In this document: positions 25,673 to 36,278 of the stretch, piece by piece
Numbering within the stretch: the first letter of the stretch is position 1
Layout: each line of letters starts with the position of its first letter
Assembly (NCBI RefSeq): GCF_003226255.1
Contig: NZ_QJST01000003.1
Location: 1 to 64,000 of the forward strand
Length of the DNA stretch: 64,000 nucleotides
Reading direction: 5' to 3'
From: Idiomarina fontislapidosi
Lineage (GTDB): Bacteria > Pseudomonadota > Gammaproteobacteria > Enterobacterales > Alteromonadaceae
Translations under genes and position numbers: made by a program
Notes under the pieces: model-generated
The model's database searches: none
What the model was told of the DNA's origin: nothing
Seen by the model: only the letters and a program-made list of their open reading frames with translations

Positions 25673-28171
25673 GTGTTAAACCTACCTATTGATGCGATTA
25701 AGCAACCTTTACTCGAGCGCTGTCCAGGCGCTCGAGTTGTAATAGAAGCGCCGCCAGGCGCTGGTAAATCAACGGCATTGCCGTTACATTTATTGGCATC
25801 ACCCGCACTGTATAGTGAGCAAGCTGGGTTAATTGTGTTATTGCAGCCACGTCGCGTTGCGGCCTTATCAATTGCACACTTTTTAGCTGAACAGTTAAAT
25901 GAGCCTGTTGGTAAATCCGTTGGCTATAGTATTCGCGGTGATTCAAAGCGCAGTTCGGCGACCCGTTTGATGGTGATCACTGAAGGCGTTTTTACGCGCT
26001 GGCTGCAACAAGACCCAGAACTTAATGACGTCGCCACCGTCATTTTCGACGAATTCCACGAACGCAATATACAAAGTGATTTAAGCCTCGCTTTGGTGCT
26101 GGACCTATTGCCACTTCGTCCCGATATCAACCTGTTAATCATGTCAGCAACGCTGCCCGGGGAAGCGCTGACAAAGTGGCTCACGGAAACCACTGAACAA
26201 CGTTTTGAGTTGCTATCGGTTCATGTAAAGCGTTTTGAACTGGATATTCACTACCGCCCACCCTCGCGTTTGGATCGTTGGTTAGACGAGTGTATCCCCG
26301 TTGTTCAGGAAGCTTTCGAGCACGCACGTAAAGGAGTGTTAGTGTTCTTGCCCGGCATGCGCGAGATCAAGTATGTTGAACAACGTTTACATGAAATACA
26401 GATAGGTGGGGATGTGGCTATATTGCATAGCAGTTTAACCGCTGATACACAACAGCGCGTTATCCGAGCAGGTGCGGCTAAACGCATCATCCTTGCCACG
26501 AATATTGCTGAGACTTCACTGACCATTGATGGTATCGACGCGGTCGTGGATACGGGACGACAACGACAATCAGTCTACCAACCGCAGTACCGTGAAAGCT
26601 TACTCACGACTGCAATGATTGCCAAATCGAGTAGTGAGCAACGAGCAGGGCGTGCAGCACGGCAGCAGCCTGGTCGTGCTTATCGGCTTTGGAGTCAGGA
26701 GACACAACAACGATTGGCTGCGTTCAATCCACCTGATGTTGCTACTCAAGAGCTCACCGACCTCGTCGCACAAGTGAAAGTATGGGGTAGCGACGTGGAG
26801 CAATTGAATTGGTTTACTGCCCCGAATGCCACATTGGTTGATGCGGCTTGCCAGTCACTGACTGACCTAAACGTCATGCGTGAAGGGCGCTTGACCGCCG
26901 ACGGTCAACAGATCGTTAATTTCGGTACTGATATCAGACTCGCTTGTATTGCCTTACACGCGCGGGAGCATAGTGATGAGGCTCTATTACGTGCGTTGGC
27001 TCAGTGGCTAGCGACTTACGAACAGCCGGATCGACACTGCACTGCTGCAGACAGCATTTTATCGGCACAACAACACGCGCAGCATCTATCGCTTTCGTCA
27101 TTGTGGGGCAAGCGCTTTGCCTATTGGTGTCAGGTGTTTGCGATTGCACCGTCGGGGACGACTCACTTTGATGGCGTCGAAGACGCCGTACTGTTCGGGT
27201 TTGCTGACCGTGTTGCTGTTCAAGATAGCGACGATGAGGCGCTATTGGTCAGTGGGGCGCGTATTTATGACGTGCAAAATACTGTTGGTCATCGACAGCG
27301 CGAAAGCTATTTTATTGTGACTCAGCTGCGGTTAAGCGAGCAACAACGCCATAACCGACTGCTGGGCTATCTTCCTATTACCAAGCAACGTTTGTTAAAC
27401 CATCCAGCGATGAACGCTGTTGAGCGGACTACGTATAGCTGGTCTAAGGATGGCGAACGTCTGCTTAAAACGGTGGAGCGAGTCAGCGGTGCCGTTGTCT
27501 TTGATGCACACCAAACACCCACTGAGCTGAGTTCTGAGGCGCTTGCTGAAGCGCTGATACAGTGGGTTCAGCACCATGGGTTAGCAACGTTTAACTGGAG
27601 TGGCGCGGCTGAAGGGCTATTGGCAAGGCTACAATTTTTGCATCGCGTGCGCCCTGAACTTTTTAATGTGGCGCCTTATGATAGCGATTTGCTGGCGCAT
27701 CTGTCTGATTGGGCGGTGCCTTATTGGCTTGATATCAAGAGCGTGAAGCAGTTACGGCAGTGGCAGCCTCAACAAGCGTTGCTCAATACGCTGAGCTACG
27801 AAGGACAGCTCATTTTTGACACATGGTGTCCGACGCACTGGCACGCTCCGAGTGGTCGACGCGTGTTAATTGATTATCCAGTTGGCACGGACACGACACG
27901 TTTGCCAACAGTTGCGATTAAGCTGCAAGAAGCATTCGGCGAAGTGGCATCGCCGAGTGTGTTGAATGGCCACGTCGCCATTGCGCTCGATTTGCTGTCG
28001 CCGGCAGGGCGCTTATTGCAAAGAACTCATGACCTCGCTTCATTTTGGCGCTCTGGTTACCAGGACGTAAAAAAGGAAATGCGCGGACGCTATCCGAAAC
28101 ACCCGTGGCCTGATGATCCAACGCAAGCGATTGCCACGGTAAAAACTAAGCGACAACTGAATGACAAGTAA
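25673..28171 (+). CDS. hrpB: DEAH-box ATP-dependent RNA helicase HrpB
   Basis: An 832-residue helicase. Walker A is EAPPGAGKSTALPL (about 25-38), the DEAH-type box is DEFH, followed by SATLPG, and the helicase C domain has TNIAETSLTIDGI and QRAGRAARQQPGR. The HrpB C-terminal domain ends with the segment KEMRGRYPKHPWPDDP. The start is GTG, 20 bases after pepB. The mrcB ATG lies inside its last codons (11-base overlap), the usual hrpB-mrcB arrangement. Its biological role in bacteria is poorly defined. Confidence 0.93.
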   Translation: MLNLPIDAIKQPLLERCPGARVVIEAPPGAGKSTALPLHLLASPALYSEQAGLIVLLQPRRVAALSIAHFLAEQLNEPVGKSVGYSIRGDSKRSSATRLMVITEGVFTRWLQQDPELNDVATVIFDEFHERNIQSDLSLALVLDLLPLRPDINLLIMSATLPGEALTKWLTETTEQRFELLSVHVKRFELDIHYRPPSRLDRWLDECIPVVQEAFEHARKGVLVFLPGMREIKYVEQRLHEIQIGGDVAILHSSLTADTQQRVIRAGAAKRIILATNIAETSLTIDGIDAVVDTGRQRQSVYQPQYRESLLTTAMIAKSSSEQRAGRAARQQPGRAYRLWSQETQQRLAAFNPPDVATQELTDLVAQVKVWGSDVEQLNWFTAPNATLVDAACQSLTDLNVMREGRLTADGQQIVNFGTDIRLACIALHAREHSDEALLRALAQWLATYEQPDRHCTAADSILSAQQHAQHLSLSSLWGKRFAYWCQVFAIAPSGTTHFDGVEDAVLFGFADRVAVQDSDDEALLVSGARIYDVQNTVGHRQRESYFIVTQLRLSEQQRHNRLLGYLPITKQRLLNHPAMNAVERTTYSWSKDGERLLKTVERVSGAVVFDAHQTPTELSSEALAEALIQWVQHHGLATFNWSGAAEGLLARLQFLHRVRPELFNVAPYDSDLLAHLSDWAVPYWLDIKSVKQLRQWQPQQALLNTLSYEGQLIFDTWCPTHWHAPSGRRVLIDYPVGTDTTRLPTVAIKLQEAFGEVASPSVLNGHVAIALDLLSPAGRLLQRTHDLASFWRSGYQDVKKEMRGRYPKHPWPDDPTQAIATVKTKRQLNDK

Positions 28172-30428
28172 ACCCTGGTTAAATTACATCATCAAAACAG
28201 CCTTAAAAATCGGTCTGTTAGTGGTCGTGGTCTCGGCATTTTATCTAATCTATTTAGATGCCACGTTGACCCGTGTTTTTGCCAACCAACGGTATCAAGC
28301 CCCAGCACTTGTTTATGCTGCGGAGAAAACTTTGCGCACTGGTGATGTGATTGAGAAAGCGCAAGTGATCGATGTGCTAGAGCGGTTAAGTTACCAACGC
28401 AGTGGCTCAACCGAGGCAACGGGCTACTTTTCGGTCTCGGGCGAGCGTTTAATGGTGCATCGTCGTCCATTCGACTTCGCCGATGGTCCTAAAATGTCGC
28501 AGCGTGTTGAGCTTAATTTTCAACGCGGAAAAATAGCGAGTATCGTAAGTTGGCCGGATGGGCGCCAACTGGATGCGATCCAACTCGAGCCTCAGTTAAT
28601 CGGCCGAATCAATTCACTCAGTAATGAAGATCGTTTGTTAGTGGGCCTTGAAGTGATTCCTAACTTGATGACTGAAACATTGCTGCTCGTAGAGGATAAG
28701 AACTTTTATCATCACTCGGGTGTTTCGCCCTTATCAGTTTTGCGCGCGTTGGCTGCAAACATTAAAGCAGGTCGCACAGTGCAGGGCGGTAGTACATTGA
28801 CGCAACAGCGGGTTAAGAACCTTTACCTTACTCGTGAACAAACGCTATGGCGTAAGTTTCACGAGGCGATGATGTCGTTGGTTATTGATTACCGATTTGA
28901 TAAAAACACGATTTTAGAAACCTATTTTAACGAAGTCTATTTTGGTCAGGACGGGCGTCATGCGATTCATGGTGTCGGACTGGCTAGCCAATATTATTTT
29001 GGCCGCCAAGTTCAGGAGCTGACAGCCGACCAGGTTGCACTGTTAATAGCGATGGTCAAAGGCCCTTCCTATTATGATCCTCGACGTTACCCCGAGCGTG
29101 TGCGTGAGCGTCGAGACCTTGTGCTTAGATTGATGTATGAAAATGATTTACTCAGTAAGTCTGATTTTATTGCTGCTATTGAAACAGAAATAAAAGTGCG
29201 TGCTTCGCGGCGTTTAGTTGAGGACAGCTTTCCGCATTACCTGGAGCGTGTAAAAGAAGAGCTGAATCGAATCAAGCTGCCCCCAAACTGGCAGGAAGAC
29301 GGCCTTAAGATTTTCACGGCTTTAGATATTGAGGCTCAACATCGAGCTGAACGGGTGATGGCAGACGGTGTGCCTGGGCGTGAGATCGCTGACCTTGAAG
29401 GCGCGTTGGTTGTGAGTGACTACCGTAGCGGCACATTAGTCGCGCTGGTTGGTGGGCGTAATGCCAACCAAGTTGGTTTCAACCGAGCGATTAAAGCCTT
29501 AAGGCCGATTGGTTCATTGATAAAGCCAATTATCTATACGACGGCAATGAGTGAATCTGAATCAATGGAACTGAATAGCCATGTGGTCGATGAGCCCGTT
29601 ACACTAACCGACGAACAAGGCAAGCCTTGGCAGCCGCAAAACTACGATAGCGAGTTCTGGGGTGACATGACGATTTACGATGCACTGGTCTACTCACGCA
29701 ATTTGCCAGCTGTGCGGATTGGTTTGCAGGTGGGTATCGAGACCCTCATTACACAGCTCAGAAAAATGGGCGTTGTGACGCCCATTCGTGACTATCCATC
29801 ACTCACCTTGGGGGCAGTAGAAATGTCGCCATTGGCTGTTTCTCGCGTGTTTTCAACAATAGCCAATGATGGCGTTTTTCAGCCGTTAAAGACGATAAAT
29901 GCGATCACGACTCATGATGGCTTACCCGTCTATGAGAACCCTCGCGAAGTGAGAAAACACGTGTTGAGTCCTAAGGTAGCGTATTTAACGCGTTACGCGA
30001 TGGCTGGCGTGGTTAGCAAAGGAACAGCAAACGCCTTGGGTCAGGCATTTCCTGGTACACCGATGGCAGGTAAAACCGGCACCACTAATGACTACAAAGA
30101 CAGTTGGTTCGTCTCGATTGATGGGCGCTATGTGGTTACGGCATGGTTAGGGACTGACGATAACCAGACTACGTGGTTAAGTGGTAGCTCGGGTGCCTTA
30201 CCGATGGTGTCGCGCTTCTATCAGAAAGTACAACCAGCACCTTTGTCATTGATTCCCGTTGATGGACTGACATTTCAGAGCTTTCATAAAAAGCTGGGGA
30301 CACGCATTCCTGATAGTTGCCAGCAAGCGGTAATTTTACCGGCACCGCCGACACCGCTCGCTGAAGATATGAATTGCGACGCTCAAGTCGAGGAGAAAAG
30401 CTGGCTTGAGCGTCTATTTGGCGGTTAG
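28161..30428 (+). CDS. mrcB: Penicillin-binding protein 1B
   Basis: A 755-residue bifunctional peptidoglycan synthase in the inner membrane. A membrane helix spans about 12-32, a UB2H-like region about 60-145, and the GT51 glycosyltransferase about 165-340 (catalytic E179 in [19 protein letters not shown] 208-216). The transpeptidase has SLIK (S452), SRN (512-514) and KTG (638-640). It is shorter than E. coli PBP1B (844), mainly from a very short cytoplasmic N-terminus. The 3' end overlaps the convergent hemL by 4 bases. Confidence 0.94.
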   Translation: MTSKPWLNYIIKTALKIGLLVVVVSAFYLIYLDATLTRVFANQRYQAPALVYAAEKTLRTGDVIEKAQVIDVLERLSYQRSGSTEATGYFSVSGERLMVHRRPFDFADGPKMSQRVELNFQRGKIASIVSWPDGRQLDAIQLEPQLIGRINSLSNEDRLLVGLEVIPNLMTETLLLVEDKNFYHHSGVSPLSVLRALAANIKAGRTVQGGSTLTQQRVKNLYLTREQTLWRKFHEAMMSLVIDYRFDKNTILETYFNEVYFGQDGRHAIHGVGLASQYYFGRQVQELTADQVALLIAMVKGPSYYDPRRYPERVRERRDLVLRLMYENDLLSKSDFIAAIETEIKVRASRRLVEDSFPHYLERVKEELNRIKLPPNWQEDGLKIFTALDIEAQHRAERVMADGVPGREIADLEGALVVSDYRSGTLVALVGGRNANQVGFNRAIKALRPIGSLIKPIIYTTAMSESESMELNSHVVDEPVTLTDEQGKPWQPQNYDSEFWGDMTIYDALVYSRNLPAVRIGLQVGIETLITQLRKMGVVTPIRDYPSLTLGAVEMSPLAVSRVFSTIANDGVFQPLKTINAITTHDGLPVYENPREVRKHVLSPKVAYLTRYAMAGVVSKGTANALGQAFPGTPMAGKTGTTNDYKDSWFVSIDGRYVVTAWLGTDDNQTTWLSGSSGALPMVSRFYQKVQPAPLSLIPVDGLTFQSFHKKLGTRIPDSCQQAVILPAPPTPLAEDMNCDAQVEEKSWLERLFGG

Positions 30429-31711
30429 GCTGTTAGTTTGCTGAACGCAACTTTAGCCGCTGCCAAGGTGTCTTCGATGTCTTGCTCGGTGTGTGCCGCT
30501 GACATGAAGCCACCTTCGTAAGCCGAAGGCGCTAGGTAAACGCCCTGTTTGAGCATGCTGTGATAGAACGTTTTGAAATGTTCCATATTGCACTCAGTGG
30601 CTTGTTTGTATGAGGTGACGTGCTTCTCATTGGTAAAGAAGAAGCCAAACATCGAACCAGCGCGGTTAGTGGTAAACGGAATACCCGCTTCGTCGGCGAG
30701 TTTTTGCATACCATCAAGTAATTGATCAACACGCGCGTACAATTGCTCGTATAAACCTTCCTGACTCAATTGTGAGAGCGCGGCAAGGCCAGCCGACATG
30801 GCAACGGGGTTGCCGGACAACGTGCCAGCTTGGTACACCGGACCTGTTGGCGCGATATGGTCCATGACTTCTTTTTTGCCACCGAAGGCACCGACGGGCA
30901 TGCCGCCGCCAATCACTTTACCTAGGGTCGTTAAGTCTGGAATCACGTTGTAACGCTCTTGTGCGCCACCAGGCGCCGCGCGGAAGCCACTCATGACTTC
31001 GTCGAAAATCAGTACTGAACTGTACTCATCACAAATGTCGCGCAAACCTTCCAAGAAGCCTGGAACAGGAGGAATACAGTTCATGTTACCCGCTACCGGC
31101 TCAACGATAATACACGCGATTTGGTCGCCATATTCTGAAAAGATGTCTTTAACTGAGTCGATGTTGTTATATTCGACGGTCAACGTATGTTTCGCAAAAT
31201 CTTCCGGAATACCGGGCGAGTTAGGAACACCCAAGGTCAATGCACCTGAACCTGCTTTCACTAGCAACGCATCGGCGTGGCCGTGATAGTTACCTTCAAA
31301 CTTAAGGATCTTGTCGCGTCCGGTATAACCACGTGCGAGTCGAATCGCAGTCATGGTCGCTTCAGTGCCCGAGTTTACCATCCGAACTTTCTCGATAGAG
31401 GGAACTAACTCGCGAATTTTTTCGGCCATGGTAATTTCGACTTCGGTGGGCGTTCCAAAGCTTAAGCCACGCTGCGCAGCAGTAATGGTCGCATCTAGCA
31501 CGACTTGGTTGTTGTGACCTAAAATCATCGGGCCCCACGAGCCTACATAATCGATGTAGCGCTGACCGTCTGCGTCAAACATGTAAGCGCCATCAGCACG
31601 CTCGATAAAAATAGGGCTTCCGCCCACGCCATTAAAAGCACGTACCGGTGAGTTAACACCACCCGGAATACTTAATTGTGCTTGAGTAAATAATTGTTCT
31701 GAACGACTCAT
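30425..31711 (-). CDS. hemL: Glutamate-1-semialdehyde 2,1-aminomutase
   Basis: A 428-residue PLP enzyme that converts glutamate-1-semialdehyde to 5-aminolevulinate for haem synthesis. The N-terminal [27 protein letters not shown], and the PLP lysine in [19 protein letters not shown] are diagnostic. Length matches E. coli HemL (426). hemJ, a later haem gene, lies nearby on the same strand. Confidence 0.97.
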   Translation of the reverse strand: MSRSEQLFTQAQLSIPGGVNSPVRAFNGVGGSPIFIERADGAYMFDADGQRYIDYVGSWGPMILGHNNQVVLDATITAAQRGLSFGTPTEVEITMAEKIRELVPSIEKVRMVNSGTEATMTAIRLARGYTGRDKILKFEGNYHGHADALLVKAGSGALTLGVPNSPGIPEDFAKHTLTVEYNNIDSVKDIFSEYGDQIACIIVEPVAGNMNCIPPVPGFLEGLRDICDEYSSVLIFDEVMSGFRAAPGGAQERYNVIPDLTTLGKVIGGGMPVGAFGGKKEVMDHIAPTGPVYQAGTLSGNPVAMSAGLAALSQLSQEGLYEQLYARVDQLLDGMQKLADEAGIPFTTNRAGSMFGFFFTNEKHVTSYKQATECNMEHFKTFYHSMLKQGVYLAPSAYEGGFMSAAHTEQDIEDTLAAAKVAFSKLTA

Positions 31712-31740
31712 GAACAGTTCCTTAAACTTGTTTGACAGAT

Positions 31741-32748
31741 TTAACGCTTATCGCTGTACCAATTAACAGGGCACTCGTACTGCTCGACCTGATCAACCAC
31801 ACCCAATGTCAGTGCAAACAATGCCATCCGAATTAAGACACCATTATCGGCCTGTCTAAATATCGCTAAATTTGGATTTTGGTTCAGATCATTATCCAAT
31901 TCGTTCGCTTCTGAACGCGAATCACGCGGTAATGGATGCATGATGACGGTATTAGGCTTGTAGTGCTTGGTATAGATAGCTTGGTTTAATCGAAAGCGTC
32001 CGCGATATTGATCCGCATCTTGGGGCGACGCAAATCGCTCCTGCTGAATACGGGTTTGATAAACGATGTCCGCGTCGACAATGCCTTCCATTGTCTCGGT
32101 GATATGGAACGCGTGGCCCGCATTATCAAGTGCATCGAGCACTGACGTTGGCATCGATAGTTCGCGCGGCGATATCAAGGTAAAGCGCACGTTTTTGTAC
32201 ATGGTAAGTAGCTTCGATAATGAGTGTACCGTACGTCCATACTTCAGGTCGCCGATCATGCATATGTGCATGTTATCGATGCTTTGCCCATGATACGCCA
32301 GCTCTTTTTCGATGGTGTATAAATCGAGTAGGGCTTGAGTGGGGTGCTCATTGGCACCATCACCGCCGTTGATGACCGGCACCCGACTGCCCTCCGAAAA
32401 CTCAGCTACGGAACCTGATTTAGGGTGTCGCATGGCGATAACATCGCTGTAGCTGCTTAATACGCGCGCGGTGTCATAGAGTGATTCGCCCTTGGCGATT
32501 GCCGAACTCTCCATCCCTGTTGTCTCGCGTACTTCGCCACCGAGCAGGTTAAACGCGGTACCAAAGCTCACTCGGGTCCGTGTTGAAGGCTCAAAAAACA
32601 AGTTACCAAGAATGGCGCCTTCAAGCACTTTAGTGCGCTTTTGGCGTCGTGCGTATGGTTGCATTTTGTCCGCAACGGAAAAAATGTATTCGACACTGTC
32701 TCGATCAAACTGATTGACCGAGAGGATGTTGGAGCCGGTGAAATTCAT
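31741..32748 (-). CDS. pyrB: Aspartate carbamoyltransferase
   Basis: A 335-residue enzyme that forms carbamoyl-aspartate in pyrimidine synthesis. The carbamoyl phosphate site [15 protein letters not shown] is at about 52-66, and [23 protein letters not shown] and MHPLPRD are present. No pyrI regulatory gene follows; hemL does, after a 29-base gap. A promoter with a leader of only about 35 bases leaves no room for the pyrBI-type leader peptide attenuator of E. coli. Confidence 0.94.
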   Translation of the reverse strand: MNFTGSNILSVNQFDRDSVEYIFSVADKMQPYARRQKRTKVLEGAILGNLFFEPSTRTRVSFGTAFNLLGGEVRETTGMESSAIAKGESLYDTARVLSSYSDVIAMRHPKSGSVAEFSEGSRVPVINGGDGANEHPTQALLDLYTIEKELAYHGQSIDNMHICMIGDLKYGRTVHSLSKLLTMYKNVRFTLISPRELSMPTSVLDALDNAGHAFHITETMEGIVDADIVYQTRIQQERFASPQDADQYRGRFRLNQAIYTKHYKPNTVIMHPLPRDSRSEANELDNDLNQNPNLAIFRQADNGVLIRMALFALTLGVVDQVEQYECPVNWYSDKR

Positions 32749-32789
32749 ATCGTATTAAGCCCTTTGCCAGCGGATGTCACTGGACGCTC

Positions 32790-32798
32790 AGTATACCA
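32790..32798 (-). promoter_or_regulatory. Extended -10 promoter for pyrB
   Basis: On the minus strand TGG-TATACT (32798-32790) matches an extended -10 element, about 42 bases before the pyrB ATG. The -35 region is only a T run, which extended -10 promoters can tolerate. Confidence 0.48.
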
Positions 32799-32817
32799 GA
32801 TATTGTCTGCAAAAAAA

Positions 32818-33249
32818 TCAGAACGGCTTGACGATCGCCAAAATGACAACCGCAAACAACAGCAGCACCGGGAATTCATTGAACACACGGTAAAAGCGAT
32901 GGCTTCGCGTATTACGGTTATTCTTGAAATCACTTAATAACTTAAAGCAGTAGCCATGGTAGCCATACAATAGCGCCACTAGGACGAGCTTGACGTGAAG
33001 CCAACCTGACGCGGCGACCCAAGCACTGCCATACATGACCATTAATGTGACACCAAAAATGAGCGTTAAAATAGCAAATGGCGTGACAAAGTAGAGTAAC
33101 TTGCGCTCCATGACTTTTAACTGGTCATCCACGGCGGGTTGATTAGTCATCGCATGGTAAACGAACAAGCGCGGTAAATAGAAAATGCCCGCAAACCACG
33201 CCACCATGAAAATGACGTGCAGGGCTTTAATCCAAAGCAGTGTGGACAT
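32818..33249 (-). CDS. hemJ: Protoporphyrinogen IX oxidase HemJ
   Basis: A 143-residue inner membrane protein with four hydrophobic segments. The conserved start LLWIKALHVIFMVAWFAGIFYLPRLFVYH carries the family His and Arg (quoted here in part: KALHVIFMVAWFAG). HVKLVLVALLYGYHG is the second conserved stretch. HemJ oxidises protoporphyrinogen to protoporphyrin in many proteobacteria. The start at 33249 fits the family; the frame is open a further 20 codons upstream. Confidence 0.92.
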   Translation of the reverse strand: MSTLLWIKALHVIFMVAWFAGIFYLPRLFVYHAMTNQPAVDDQLKVMERKLLYFVTPFAILTLIFGVTLMVMYGSAWVAASGWLHVKLVLVALLYGYHGYCFKLLSDFKNNRNTRSHRFYRVFNEFPVLLLFAVVILAIVKPF

Positions 33250-33266
33250 AATGAATACAACTCCTC

Positions 33267-34964
33267 TTAAGCAAGCTCTCGTTGCAGAGCGCGACGAACG
33301 ATTTCCCAAGTGACAATGCCACAGGGTTCGCCATTGTCCTGGTCGAAAATGTAGACTGCTCCGCGGCGCTGACCGCTTAGCTCATCCCAGACTTCTGATA
33401 ATGTTGATGTCACTTTGAGTCCGATAATCGGCATGTAATTAAGCGAGGGACTGTCGCCTGCGCCGATATCGTATGTGACGATACGGTATTGTGGCAGATT
33501 ATCCTCATCGACATTCATGACAATAACGGTTTGGTTACTGGCCTTTTCTAATACGTCCAAAAGCTCATTTTGAGTAGGCTCGAGTAGCAATTTAAATTGT
33601 GTCTCCATGACATGCTCAACACCTGTCTTCTGCAGTGCTACGGCGACCGGTGGAATCTGATAAGGCAATCCTTGTAATTCGAGCTGCGCTATAAATACCG
33701 ACTTCGAATTAAACAGTTGTGATGAGATCAGATAGGCAGGAACGATCACCAGCATTGCCGGCACGATAATCTCGACGCTACCTGACAGCTCGACAATCGC
33801 AAGTAGAGCAGCCATCGGTGCGTGAATACACGCGGCAAGAATACCCGCCATCCCCAACAGTATGTAGGAATCTAAATGCTCGGCGCCAATTAACTGATAT
33901 TGCACAAGGATGTTGACGAACAGAGCCGCCACAGCAGCACCGACACCAAACGCCGCACCGATTAAACCACCCGGTGTACCCATGCCTAAGGCAATTGCAC
34001 TAGCCACCAGTTTGGCTAGCAGCAATGTGAGCAAGACAGCCTGTTGATCTTGAAACTGGACAACTTGTTGAATCGTTGAAAGGCCGGGCCCTAAACTCGT
34101 GGGAATAATGACTGCGAGGAAAGCAGTTATCAAGCCCGCAAACAATAAGCGGGTGAGCATCGCTGTATCTTTTACGGTTTCCATGACATCGAGCATGAGC
34201 TTTTTAAACAATACGCCCACGATACCAACCGCAACCCCTAATAAGATCACAAAGCCAAACTGGCTTTCGGGGAGTTCTTGTCCTTTTAACAGCATTAGCT
34301 CGGTTGCAGGGCCAAATATTTGGTCGGTGATTATTGAGCCGGCTACAGCGGCAAGCATGACTGGAATAAAGATATGGACCTTATACTCGCGTAGCACGAC
34401 TTCCATTACCAACACCATGGCAGCGAGCGGAGTATTAAATGACGCCGCAATAGCCGCAGCAATACCACAGGCTGCAAGTGTGCGGACCGCATTTTTTGGA
34501 GTATCGATATGATAACCAAGCCAAGTGCTCGCAGCGGCACCTAAATGCACCGCGGGTCCCTCTCGACCAACACTGAAACCCGCTACGAGCGCAATGATAC
34601 CGCCAAAGAATTGATTCACCGTGCTGCGCCAAGGCAACATACCGTACTGCTGTTTCATGCGGTGGATTACATAAGGGATACCGAGGCGGATACGTTTGGC
34701 TCGAGAGAGTTTAAATAACACAAATAGCGCGAGTGCGGCGCCGACTGGGAGTGCAAACCGAGAAAAAGTCGGTAAAGGCTGTTGCCAGTGAGTCACATTA
34801 CCGACAAGATAGGCACTTTGATCGATAGCGAAGCGAAAAACGACGATAAACAAGGCAGCTACAATACCGCCGAGTAACCCTAGGATACAGATTGCGACAG
34901 TGGTTGTCGGGGCAGCGAGTTGCTTGCGCGCTTTTTTGATGATCGCTTGCCGAGAAAATTGCAT
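33267..34964 (-). CDS. ClC-family chloride channel/transporter with CBS domains
   Basis: A 565-residue membrane protein with 10 or more hydrophobic helices. The ClC filter motif GREGPAVHLGAA with the gating glutamate is at about 135-146, and GMGTPGGLIGAAFGVGAA is the later signature. The N-terminal GSGIP-like motif is LGIPYVIHRM. Residues ~440-565 form a cytoplasmic CBS pair, which E. coli ClcA lacks. Channel versus Cl-/H+ antiporter cannot be told for certain. It starts 93 bases from the divergent DUF6776 gene. Confidence 0.92.
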   Translation of the reverse strand: MQFSRQAIIKKARKQLAAPTTTVAICILGLLGGIVAALFIVVFRFAIDQSAYLVGNVTHWQQPLPTFSRFALPVGAALALFVLFKLSRAKRIRLGIPYVIHRMKQQYGMLPWRSTVNQFFGGIIALVAGFSVGREGPAVHLGAAASTWLGYHIDTPKNAVRTLAACGIAAAIAASFNTPLAAMVLVMEVVLREYKVHIFIPVMLAAVAGSIITDQIFGPATELMLLKGQELPESQFGFVILLGVAVGIVGVLFKKLMLDVMETVKDTAMLTRLLFAGLITAFLAVIIPTSLGPGLSTIQQVVQFQDQQAVLLTLLLAKLVASAIALGMGTPGGLIGAAFGVGAAVAALFVNILVQYQLIGAEHLDSYILLGMAGILAACIHAPMAALLAIVELSGSVEIIVPAMLVIVPAYLISSQLFNSKSVFIAQLELQGLPYQIPPVAVALQKTGVEHVMETQFKLLLEPTQNELLDVLEKASNQTVIVMNVDEDNLPQYRIVTYDIGAGDSPSLNYMPIIGLKVTSTLSEVWDELSGQRRGAVYIFDQDNGEPCGIVTWEIVRRALQRELA

Positions 34965-35057
34965 GTTCTATGGTCCTACACGCAGCTAACAGGTTGGTTT
35001 GTCAGTGATATTATCTAACATACCACGATTGCTGAGAATAAACAGAAGTTAACAAAT

Positions 35058-35807
35058 ATGAAGCTCGGAAATATGCTCAAACGACTGAAACAGCGAATTG
35101 GTGCTTTAGGATTCTATCTAGGCAGCCTAGTACTCGCTGGTGTGAGCATTTACTTTGCCTATTGGCTAGGTGGGCAGGCTGCCGAAGTTAAGGAGCAGAC
35201 TGTTGCCCAGCAAGACCAACGGCTCGACCAGCTTTATCGGCAAATTGAGGGGTTGGAATATCAAACCAATGTGCTGAGTGTTGAGTTGGATATCGAGCGT
35301 TCCGCAAATGAAGAGTTGCAGTCTGAGCTATCGGAACTACAGAATGAGAATTATGCGTTACGCCGAGATGTCGCGTTTTATCAAAAGATTATGGCGCCGG
35401 AGCTTGAGCAAGGCGGTGTTGTCATTGAGTCGTTTGCGCTAACCCCCAACATCAGTAAACGACACTTCCACTTTTCACTCGCTTTGTTGCAGATAGAACA
35501 ACGCCGACAGTTCGTTGAGGGTAAAATCACCATCGAGTTACAGGCGCGAACTGGGGAAAAAACCGTTAAACGCTATAATTTACTCGAACTGGCTAATATC
35601 GAGCCTCACCCCCACTTTTTCTCAATGCGTTACTTTAGTTTACTCGAGGGTGACTTTATTTTGCCTGAAGGCGTACTTCCCGAGCATGTAGATGTTAGGG
35701 TAACCCTGACCGAGGGCGGGCGAGGTGAGCTAGAACGTCGATTTTATTGGACACAAAGTCTGCGTCAAAACCGCTCACTCGAGTTAGAAAAGAGTGAGGA
35801 TTCTTGA
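35058..35807 (+). CDS. DUF6776 family membrane protein with coiled coil
   Basis: A 249-residue protein: a membrane helix at about 19-37 (LGSLVLAGVSIYFAYWL), a coiled coil at about 45-115 rich in Glu, Gln and Leu, and a C-terminal beta-rich domain (about 120-235). I recognise the layout as DUF6776, a family of unknown function common in gammaproteobacteria and often next to a cytoskeletal bactofilin gene. None is seen here; erpA follows after 58 bases. Confidence 0.75.
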   Translation: MKLGNMLKRLKQRIGALGFYLGSLVLAGVSIYFAYWLGGQAAEVKEQTVAQQDQRLDQLYRQIEGLEYQTNVLSVELDIERSANEELQSELSELQNENYALRRDVAFYQKIMAPELEQGGVVIESFALTPNISKRHFHFSLALLQIEQRRQFVEGKITIELQARTGEKTVKRYNLLELANIEPHPHFFSMRYFSLLEGDFILPEGVLPEHVDVRVTLTEGGRGELERRFYWTQSLRQNRSLELEKSEDS

Positions 35808-35865
35808 CCTAACCGCCCTATATAAGCGAAAATTGCGTATTGAATACGCTCACTAAGGTGATGTT

Positions 35866-36210
35866 ATGGCAGTAGAGCAAGCAATGCCGATCGAGTTCTC
35901 TGAACATGCGGCGGCTCAAGTTAAAAAGTTAATTTCTGAAGAAGAAAACCCGAACCTAAAGCTTCGTGTTTATGTCACAGGTGGTGGTTGCTCGGGGTTT
36001 CAGTATGGCTTTACCTTTGAAGAGCAGATTAATGCAGGCGATATGCAAATCGACAAGGACGGCGTGACGTTGGTCGTTGATCCAATGAGCTTGCAGTATT
36101 TGGTCGGTGGTGTGGTCGACTATGAAGAAGGCCTACAAGGATCGCGCTTTTTCGTGAATAACCCCAATGCAACGACGACTTGTGGTTGCGGCTCAAGCTT
36201 CTCAATATAA
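35866..36210 (+). CDS. erpA: Iron-sulfur cluster insertion protein ErpA
   Basis: A 114-residue A-type carrier that passes Fe-S clusters to target enzymes. The three cluster-binding cysteines are present: [11 protein letters not shown] and the C-terminal [11 protein letters not shown]. The sequence fits ErpA rather than IscA. AAGGTG lies 5 bases before ATG 35866. The leader contains a perfect hairpin GCGTAT-TGA-ATACGC (35835-35849), perhaps a regulator site. Confidence 0.95.
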   Translation: MAVEQAMPIEFSEHAAAQVKKLISEEENPNLKLRVYVTGGGCSGFQYGFTFEEQINAGDMQIDKDGVTLVVDPMSLQYLVGGVVDYEEGLQGSRFFVNNPNATTTCGCGSSFSI

Positions 36211-36215
36211 CGAAT

Positions 36216-36238
36216 AGGCTGAATTCATTTCAGCCTTT
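36216..36238 (+). terminator. Weak terminator-like hairpin after erpA
   Basis: AGGCTGAA (36216-36223) pairs with TTCAGCCT (36229-36236) around TTCAT, followed by only three T in total. It lies 5 bases after the erpA stop. The short T tract makes termination partial at best. Confidence 0.42.
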
Positions 36239-36278
36239 AGGTAGAATGCTCCCATCCATTCCGATTTGAGGGAGTATT

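Noticed and set aside
31741-32817. pyrB attenuator with leader peptide
   Set aside because: The likely promoter leaves only about 35 bases of leader, and there is no hairpin with T tract before the ATG.
34099-34512. 137-codon open frame antisense to the ClC gene
   Set aside because: It is a shadow of the strongly coding minus-strand frame and is rich in Ser/Thr/Asn as such shadows are.
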